NCBI RefSeq assembly: GCF_000521785.1 | Contig: NZ_JALZ01000021.1 | Location: 1-43,094 of the forward strand | Origin: Roseivivax halodurans JCM 10272 | Lineage (GTDB): Bacteria; Pseudomonadota; Alphaproteobacteria; Rhodobacterales; Rhodobacteraceae | DNA: 43,094 bases | Reading direction: 5' to 3' | In this document: in pieces, positions 37,721 to 43,094 of the stretch | Layout: each line of letters begins with the position of its first letter | How positions within the stretch are numbered: the first letter of the stretch is position 1 | The notes under the pieces: model-generated | Told to the model about the DNA's origin: nothing | What the model saw: the letters and a program-made list of their open reading frames with translations, nothing else | Database searches by the model: none | Position numbers and translations under genes: made by a program

Positions 37721-39422
37721 TCCCTTTGACTGACGGCACAGGCTTTACGCGAGGCCGTGGACCGGGCCACTGGGGGTAAGGGGGCCATATTTTCCGCTCT
37801 GTTGCAGCCCTGACATCCGCCGCCAAATCGACGCCTTGCATTTCGAACCGGCGGCGATGTCCCCCCCAATTGAGGGCCGGACAAAACACCTTATCGGGTG
37901 CCTTTATGAGCTCCGGCATAATTCGTGTCAGTGCAGTGGTACAAAACGTGTCAATTTCCTCGGTGGGGATCATGCGCGTTGCCGTTGGTGGCAAAGCGGG
38001 AAGCTTGCGATCCAGCGCGGTCTCGATTTCCGCGGACGACGGAATCTCCGCAACGGCCCGCAGTATGATCGCCGCGCCGCGATTGAGGAGGAGCGGGAAC
38101 CTCGGAAGGTCTCCACCTTTGGCGAGATTGTCGCTCTGCGGCTCGTCAAAAGTGGTGAAGTACCCTGCCGGATCGCTCAGCAAAAGTAGACAATTCAGCG
38201 ACGTAGTACGGTCATGCTGCGTTGGATCACCCACCCAATGCGCCGTTTTTAGCAACTGCTTCTCTTTCGAATCTGCCTCCCGTGTCCTCTCTCGCTTCCA
38301 TGGGCGGAGCGTGGGTTTTGGCGAGTCTGTTTCCGGCAGCGGAAGTGTTCGCAGTGGACGCCGCGCACTAGCCGACATGTGGTAGCCTCCAGGTTCCGTC
38401 GGATCGAAGACAGCAAGGGACTGGACTCGGGTGCTAAACGTGGCTTGTACCCGCCGACCCCATAGGGTCGCAGCTGAGGTGCGCGACAGTTCCGTCGCCA
38501 TTTCACGGATCAACTCGATGCATTCGGGGAGAGCCGACGGCGTGCAGGCGCCCGCCGGTTCCACACCAGATAGAATTGCCCGAGGCTGGTTAGCCTTCGG
38601 TCTTTCGAACGAGAACCATTTCGATTCATGCCGGTCCGGATCGATGCGCACATCTCTGTCCTGAAGTTCGGCCTCGGACAACTCATGCTCGGCGATCGTT
38701 TGACTTACTTCGTGATAGTTCTGCCACTCCTCCCATTCGAAATTCGCGTGCCTGTTGCGCGCTGCACTCAGTGCATCGGATTGCGACAGGTCTGACAGTT
38801 GCACATATAGCTTCGACATGCGGTTTGTTATGCGGCGAGCATCATTCTCGGCGCTCGAGCCATTTATGTGTCGCGGTTCCTGCATCGCGTCCGCCAAAAC
38901 TCTTACGTCGGGCCAAACAGCGAGACTATCGGCGAGCTCGACCAAAGCGCATACCGCTTCATCGCGCGCTTCGGCGACTTCGGTTTTAAACTTTTCCGAA
39001 GACTTGGCCGTACGCGGCACATCTGCAGTCTGTGCAAGGCGGTCCGCCGCTAGTTCCACAGCATTAAAGGCTATCCGGTTGGCGGCGAGGTAATCGCGAA
39101 GCGGTCCAATGCTTTCACGAAGTTCACGTTCAGCTTCACGCGCCTCGTCGCGTGCGATTGCACGTTGTTCGACTTCAGAAATGTCATCTTGCTGTTGTAA
39201 CGAACGAGCGGCGAGCACAATAGCGACGACCGAACCCGACACCGATATTGCGAATCCGGATATTGCTGCGACCGTGTCTGCAGATTGTGAGACATTACCG
39301 AGAATAAAATAATATACTAAGGCAAATGTCGCTATGCCGAGCATAGACGCGCCGAGAGTAAACCACGTGAACGCGCTCAGCGGCGCCGTAGACAGATCAA
39401 TTCGTATGTTTTTTTTCGCCAT
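37710..39422 (-). CDS. Two-TM coiled-coil membrane protein of unknown function
   Basis: 570 residues. N-terminal membrane hairpin (about 18-41 and 51-71), followed by a long charged helix (SEVEQRAIARDEAREAEREL, about 80-110) likely to be a coiled coil. A large cytoplasmic part follows with no enzyme motif known to me; it holds a basic, proline-rich stretch near 390 and HWVGDPTQHD near 420. Less G+C-rich than the conjugation genes. It lies alone between an IS remnant and a silent gap, as is common for recently gained defence or surface genes. Confidence 0.7.
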   Translation of the reverse strand: MAKKNIRIDLSTAPLSAFTWFTLGASMLGIATFALVYYFILGNVSQSADTVAAISGFAISVSGSVVAIVLAARSLQQQDDISEVEQRAIARDEAREAERELRESIGPLRDYLAANRIAFNAVELAADRLAQTADVPRTAKSSEKFKTEVAEARDEAVCALVELADSLAVWPDVRVLADAMQEPRHINGSSAENDARRITNRMSKLYVQLSDLSQSDALSAARNRHANFEWEEWQNYHEVSQTIAEHELSEAELQDRDVRIDPDRHESKWFSFERPKANQPRAILSGVEPAGACTPSALPECIELIREMATELSRTSAATLWGRRVQATFSTRVQSLAVFDPTEPGGYHMSASARRPLRTLPLPETDSPKPTLRPWKRERTREADSKEKQLLKTAHWVGDPTQHDRTTSLNCLLLLSDPAGYFTTFDEPQSDNLAKGGDLPRFPLLLNRGAAIILRAVAEIPSSAEIETALDRKLPALPPTATRMIPTEEIDTFCTTALTRIMPELIKAPDKVFCPALNWGGHRRRFEMQGVDLAADVRAATERKIWPPYPQWPGPRPRVKPVPSVKGNVS

Positions 39423-39971
39423 CGTGCGTATGCCTTTTCCCTTTACTCAAACGACAGGCTAACCTTTACCAACGGATAATTCCTGAGGCACAATGCGAGT
39501 GGATGCTACCAGTCAGTTCATCACTGTTGTTTGATGGCAACGGAGACAGGTCCTCGCCTAGACGTAAGGTTAGGCGCGATGGTTCTAGGTTAAGAACCTT
39601 GACAACTTGACTGCCCCGGTCAGGCGGTCTCGGACGTACGAGATTGGTCGCCGGACTGCGGCTCGAGCATTTGGACATTGTAGATGCAAAGAGTAGTATG
39701 CTGCCATAGATTTCGCGACTTCACAGGGCGCGTATGCGCTCGCGTCATCCTCTGGTAGTACGCTCTGCGCCTACTCTAATTTCGGAGATACCGTGGCGCG
39801 GTCGGAATTCATTCGCCAAAGCATCCCTCCAAGTTCGGACCTGTGCCGATTCAGCGCCAAATAAACATCACGTGCCGAGTTTTCGAGAATGGAACCCTCT
39901 TCTCGCCTCGGTCCAGTCCCTTCACGAAGCCCGCCAAATCGAACGCATCCCTACCGACGGAGCGTATGGCG
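39423..39971. other. Gap without supported gene
   Basis: About 550 bases. Small open frames lack ribosome sites. A self-complementary TAGGTTAAGAACCTTG stretch lies near 39590. Probably decayed DNA upstream of the coiled-coil gene. Confidence 0.4.
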
Positions 39972-40451
39972 TTACCAGCTACCCGACGTAGCCCTCTCAG
40001 TATCTCGTGCGATAAAATTGGGGCGTGTGCATCGTCGGCGAGGTACTTTCGCAGACGGATGATGATGAAATCGATGCCAGCGCAGGGGGCGCATCGCGAA
40101 GCTCGCCAGTTCGATAGCCTCGGGGCGCAGCTCGGCGATCACGTCGCGAGCCGCCTCATCGACGGTCTCGGCAATCCGGTCCAGAAACTCTTCGAGCGGA
40201 CGCGCCTCGAGGCAGCCCCGCAGACACCTCTCGAAATGCATCTCGACCTCGCGCACCGCCTGGTCGCGGCGGTCGTGGTCCTGGCCGCCCGGGGCATTCG
40301 ATCGCCATTTACCCGTGCCGGGAACCTGCAGGACGAGATAACTGAACGCCCAGGCGTCGCCCTCGGCGACCTGCCAGGTGAGGCCGCCGCCGGGCATGTC
40401 GCGCCAGGGGATGTCGATCGGGGCTGGGGCGCTCCAGGCGGACTCGGTCAT
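39972..40451 (-). CDS. Unknown protein, possibly altered at the C terminus
   Basis: 159 residues from MTESAWSAPAPIDIPW; GGAG lies nine bases ahead. The first 125 residues look like a conserved accessory protein (GGGLTWQVAEGDAWAFSYLVLQVPG, then CLRGCLEARPLEEFLDRIAETVDEAARDVIAELR). The last 35 residues (basic, RRRCTRPN) differ in composition, as if the original end had been replaced by a rearrangement. A TTTGCGAATATC motif lies upstream. Confidence 0.6.
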   Translation of the reverse strand: MTESAWSAPAPIDIPWRDMPGGGLTWQVAEGDAWAFSYLVLQVPGTGKWRSNAPGGQDHDRRDQAVREVEMHFERCLRGCLEARPLEEFLDRIAETVDEAARDVIAELRPEAIELASFAMRPLRWHRFHHHPSAKVPRRRCTRPNFIARDTERATSGSW

Positions 40452-40484
40452 GCGACATGTCTCCAGTAACTCCGGAGAGTATAT

Positions 40485-40500
40485 CTGATATTCGCAAAAT
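40485..40500 (-). promoter_or_regulatory. TTTTGCGAATATC motif with TATACT
   Basis: Minus strand reads ATTTTGCGAATATCAGATATACTC, split here as the motif and a following TATACT -10-like hexamer, upstream of the 159-residue gene and in its orientation. Confidence 0.5.
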
Positions 40501-40569
40501 TCAGAACAGGGATTTGTTCGGGAAAGATGAACCCGGACTGAGGAGGAGCTGAACACAATCCATGCGCCA

Positions 40570-40851
40570 TCAAAAACCGTTCCCCTGCCTGGTATCCCAG
40601 AGGCGCAAAACCTCGATGCGGGTCGGCGCTACCCGGTAAATCAGTGTGAACGGCGTGCGGGTAATTGAAAGCTCGCGCACATTTTCGCAGGCCTCGCTTT
40701 TGTGACCGGCATACGGATTGGCCGCGAGTGTCCGCTGTATGCCCTTTAAGTGGGCAGCGGCTTTTGCGCTGCCTTCCGGAAAAACGGACCGATAGTAATA
40801 ACGGAACCACAGGATGTCCCGTGTCGTGGCTTCGAGAAACACTATCTTCAT
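40570..40851 (-). CDS. ParE/RelE family toxin
   Basis: 93 residues. KIVFLEATTRDILWFRYYY at the start, AHLKGIQRTLAANPYAGHK and the final strands ELSITRTPFTLIYRVAPTRIEVLRLWDTRQ follow the ParE/RelE fold, with the usual RxPF.LIYRV and D.R. Its start overlaps the antitoxin stop by four bases. Whether it targets gyrase (ParE) or ribosome-bound mRNA (RelE) cannot be said from sequence alone. Confidence 0.9.
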   Translation of the reverse strand: MKIVFLEATTRDILWFRYYYRSVFPEGSAKAAAHLKGIQRTLAANPYAGHKSEACENVRELSITRTPFTLIYRVAPTRIEVLRLWDTRQGNGF

Positions 40852-41132
40852 GAGCGGTCGGGCGTCATGTCTGCTCTCGGAGCGGGACCCTCATCCTCCG
40901 TGTCCCATGCATCGATCCAGTCATTCATCGCCTCGGCGGAGATGAACATTTCATTGTCTGCCTGTTCCAGAGCCACCTCAACGGCTGCGCGCTTCGCGAC
41001 TTTGGCTTCCAGCATCGCGCGAATGGCGCGCACAGCCAGCTGGGCTGGCGGGCGATCTTCGATCGCAGCTTCGCGCTCCAGCGATTGCCTTAGCTCGTCA
41101 TCGAGACGGAGTGAGTAAGGTGTTGTACCCAT
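40848..41132 (-). CDS. RHH (CopG-like) antitoxin
   Basis: 94 residues from MGTTPYSLRLDDELRQSLER, a ribbon-helix-helix with the strand TPYSLRLD and the two helices that follow, then a helical, acidic C terminus (NDWIDAWDTEDEG) that should wrap the toxin. AGGAGG lies just before the ATG. It comes first in the operon and is coupled to the toxin. Confidence 0.88.
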   Translation of the reverse strand: MGTTPYSLRLDDELRQSLEREAAIEDRPPAQLAVRAIRAMLEAKVAKRAAVEVALEQADNEMFISAEAMNDWIDAWDTEDEGPAPRADMTPDRS

Positions 41133-41151
41133 GGTAGCCCTCCTGGCTACC
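41133..41151. promoter_or_regulatory. Operator palindrome over the antitoxin ribosome site
   Basis: GGTAGCC-CTCCT-GGCTACC, a perfect seven-base inverted repeat directly adjoining the antitoxin ATG. Binding there would block translation or transcription of the pair. Confidence 0.6.
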
Positions 41152-41284
41152 TTGTCATACATCGCAATACAGAATCGCTCAATGCCAAACGCCACGCGAG
41201 TGATCCAGAACCGCACTGCCGCCCCCTTCACCGTCCCGGCGAGGTGCGGTACTCCGCCGGTCCCGAAGAGTGGGAGGGGCGGCC

Positions 41285-41548
41285 ATGCCGACGCGGGCCC
41301 GGATCATCGAGATGCTGACGGCGGAGCTGCACGAGACGGGGCGCGGTGCGCGGCTTCTCGAGGCAATGTTCGACCGCGCGAAGCGGATCCCGGACTACGC
41401 GGCGGACCTGCAGGACTGGCTTGATACGGGGACCTGGCTGATGTTGCGCCGGGCGGCGGCGCCGTTCGGGGACTTCCACGGCAGCGCCGCCTTTGCCGGC
41501 GCGCTTTACGAGCTCGACGCGGTGATGGCTCAGGTGCGCGACTCCGTG
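41285..41548 (+). pseudogene. Conserved small protein truncated by an IS21-family insertion
   Basis: From MPTRARIIEMLTAELHETGRG the frame codes for a helical protein (RLLEAMFDRAKRIPDYAADLQDWLDTGTWL, then AAFAGALYELDAVMAQVRDSV). After about 41540 the sequence is that of the IS21-type end (repeated ATTCCAC), so the last residues up to 41746 are not native. Family not recognised. Confidence 0.6.
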
Positions 41549-41636
41549 CGCATTCCACGGAAGATGGGCATCGATTCCACGGCATCGTGGGCAGCCATTC
41601 CACGCCTCGGGCAGTCAGGCCGACTGGTGCATGGGG

Positions 41637-42401
41637 TCAGGCTCGACGCTTTGGGTCAAGCGGTTTCAATGTGGCGGCGCGCTTGCGCATGCTCTCGCCG
41701 GCGAGGGGAAGTCTGTGGGCGTTGTGGACGAGCCGGTCGAGAATAGCGTCAGCCAGGGTCGGATCGCCGATGGCCTCGTGCCAGTGCTCGACCGGGAGCT
41801 GGCTGGTGACGATCGTGGAGCCGCGGCCGTGGCGGTCCTCGAGGATTTCCAGCAAGTCGCGCCGTTCGGATGACGTCAGGACCGAGAGCCCCCAATCGTC
41901 AAGGATGAGCAACTCGGTCCGCTCAAGGGCTTTCAACATCCTGGCATGCCGGCCGTCTCCGCGGGCGATAGCGAGCGCCTCGAACAGCTTCGGCACCCGG
42001 TGATACGCGACGCGTTGGCCGTCCCGGCAAGCCTTGTGGCCGAGAGCGCAAGCGATCCAGCTCTTTCCGAGGCCGGTTTTCCCAGTGATCAGCAGGTTCT
42101 CGTGACGCCTGATCCAGCCGCCGTCGACGAGATGGGCCATCACGGCGCGGTCGATACCGCGGGGTGTGCGCAGGTCGAGGTCCTCGACACAGGCGGCCTG
42201 TCGAAGGGCAGCAAACTTGAGGCGGGTGGTCAGCCGCTTGGTGTCTCGTTCAGCGGCCTCCCGATCGACCAGCAGGCCCAGGCGGTCTTCGAAGCCGAGG
42301 CTGTCGAAGGTGGCTCCGGCCTGGCGCTGCTCGTCCAGCGCCTTGACCATGCCGGTGAGGCCGAGGGCGATGAGCCGCTCGGAGGTGGGATGGATCAGCA
42401 A
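41637..42401 (-). CDS. istB: IS21-family helper ATPase IstB
   Basis: 254 residues from a TTG start (MLIHPTSERLIALGL), supported by AAAGGAG eight bases ahead. Walker A GKTGLGKS at 107-114, Walker B LLILDDWG near 163, and the sensor region LEDRHGRGSTIVTSQLP. IstB is the AAA+ protein that assists target choice by the IstA transposase. It directly follows istA, 14 bases after its stop. Appears intact. Confidence 0.95.
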   Translation of the reverse strand: MLIHPTSERLIALGLTGMVKALDEQRQAGATFDSLGFEDRLGLLVDREAAERDTKRLTTRLKFAALRQAACVEDLDLRTPRGIDRAVMAHLVDGGWIRRHENLLITGKTGLGKSWIACALGHKACRDGQRVAYHRVPKLFEALAIARGDGRHARMLKALERTELLILDDWGLSVLTSSERRDLLEILEDRHGRGSTIVTSQLPVEHWHEAIGDPTLADAILDRLVHNAHRLPLAGESMRKRAATLKPLDPKRRA

Positions 42402-42415
42402 GATGGGATCTCCTT

Positions 42416-43094
42416 TCAATGGTAATAGCCTTGTCCGCGGATGTTCGGGTGCTGAAGCGGGCGCTGGTCGGGGCCTTCTTCGAGGAAGGCACTGTCGAGC
42501 CCGTTCTTCAGGATCGATCTGATGGAGGCGACGGAGCGGGCCCGGATAGACAATCCACGCCGGCAGGCGGCATCGAGGCGGGCTGGCTCGTAGCTCTTGG
42601 CCAGGGCGAGAACGCCAAGGCAGCTTCGAAAGCCCTGCTCGGGATGTGGGCGGTCGGCCATTACGGCCTCGCAGAAGGCCGTCACAGAGGGGCCGAGCTT
42701 CTCGGCCTGCGCCAACACTCGAGCCGGCGTCCACTCCGCATGGCGTCGATGGGACGAGGGCATGTGCTCCGGGACCGTCACATGGCTGCGTCGGCCGGGG
42801 CAGCGCGGATGGCTGGCAACCCGTTGCCCTTTATGGAAGATCTCGACAACTGCTCCGCAGACACGGAGATCAACCTCCTGCCGGATCAGTCCGAACGGCA
42901 CGGAATACCACGAACTGTCGATCTCGACGTGATAGTCGGGCGCGACGCGGGCCCGCTTCCAGCGGGCGAACTTGTAGGGCTCGGGCGGCAGCGGCTCGAG
43001 GTTCGGCCGGTCAATCGTGGCGAAGAGATCGGCGCGGCTGGCGCCGTAGCCGCGGGTAGTGCCCCACCGGTTGGTGTAGGAGGCCGCGCGCGGA
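42416..43094 (-). CDS. istA: IS21-family transposase IstA, 3' part
   Basis: The frame enters from the right edge with NRWGTTRGYGASRADLFATIDRP, PLPPEPYKFARWKRARVAPD and YHVEIDSSWYSVPF, then RVCGAVVEIFHKGQRVASH. These are the C-terminal blocks of IstA after the DDE core, which lies outside the window. It ends in RGQGYYH. At least 225 codons are visible, with no defect. Confidence 0.93.
   Translation of the reverse strand, partial: PRAASYTNRWGTTRGYGASRADLFATIDRPNLEPLPPEPYKFARWKRARVAPDYHVEIDSSWYSVPFGLIRQEVDLRVCGAVVEIFHKGQRVASHPRCPGRRSHVTVPEHMPSSHRRHAEWTPARVLAQAEKLGPSVTAFCEAVMADRPHPEQGFRSCLGVLALAKSYEPARLDAACRRGLSIRARSVASIRSILKNGLDSAFLEEGPDQRPLQHPNIRGQGYYH

Larger units (their letters stand above)
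41540..43094 (-). mobile_element. IS21-family element (continues beyond the window)
   Basis: The left end has three spaced GATTCCAC/CATTCCAC repeats (about 41550, 41572, 41598), typical of the multiple terminal repeats of IS21 elements. istB and the 3' part of istA follow on the minus strand. The other end is outside the window. Confidence 0.85.

Overview
The window looks like an accessory region (plasmid or integrative conjugative element) of an alphaproteobacterium, most likely of the Rhodobacterales/Rhodospirillales type. The backbone is G+C-rich, with strong AGGAG ribosome sites, an H-NS/HvrA-type protein, a DUF1127 protein, a VirD4/TraG-type ATPase and a tRNA-His without G-1/C73. No replication protein, relaxase or integrase is in view, so the element type is inferred.

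Layout. (1) 1-6240 is scarred accessory DNA: an A+T-rich minus-strand operon (two-TM membrane protein, ASCH-domain protein, DUF4338/DruA-like protein), then a glyoxalase stub cut by a decayed IS3-family element, whose transposase runs in frame into a foreign membrane-protein fragment. (2) 6323-17066 is the centrepiece: 34 tRNA genes, all on the minus strand and all with an encoded CCA. They cover 19 amino acids; only Glu lacks an intact gene, and a Glu-like wreck is present. Several are odd: an initiator tRNA, a Cys tRNA with a long variable arm, and tRNAs with bulged stems. Between them sit a YqeY-like gene, a DUF433/DUF5615 toxin-antitoxin pair, a broken HNH gene, small unknown genes and one secreted-protein gene on the opposite strand. 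tRNA 3' ends are duplicated about 100-140 bp beyond three of the genes, and a 131-bp unit starting inside tRNA-Ala is tandemly repeated.

(3) 17067-26829 runs mostly on the plus strand: a HARP-like small protein, an A+T-rich island with GGCGTTAC repeats that resembles an iteron origin or operator array, an HTH gene and a string of coupled, mostly unknown genes. These include a DUF5131 (phage Gp37/Gp68) protein, a 693-aa unknown, a zinc-ribbon/nucleoside-deoxyribosyltransferase-like protein and a PD-(D/E)XK-like protein. (4) 26848-33492 holds a minus-strand pair (RlmN/Cfr-like radical SAM enzyme and GNAT), a DMT transporter with a divergent LysR regulator, a HipB-HipA module, an H-NS-like protein and small membrane/DUF1127 genes. 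(5) 33703-37138 holds a TraG/VirD4-like ATPase with an acidic partner, a sigma-region-2-like protein and a DEDDh exonuclease. (6) 37370-43094 is scarred again: an IS5-like remnant, a two-TM coiled-coil protein, a ParE/RHH toxin-antitoxin pair and a gene truncated by an IS21-family element that runs off the right edge.

A short motif, (T/A)TGCGAAAA(A)CA, recurs in front of genes on both strands, usually in the gene's own orientation. It may tie parts of the element into one regulatory set. The tRNA array together with an RlmN-like enzyme and a YqeY-like protein suggests an element that carries its own translation supplement. Such a supplement could support expression in a poor host or buffer against tRNA-cutting defences; this is inference.
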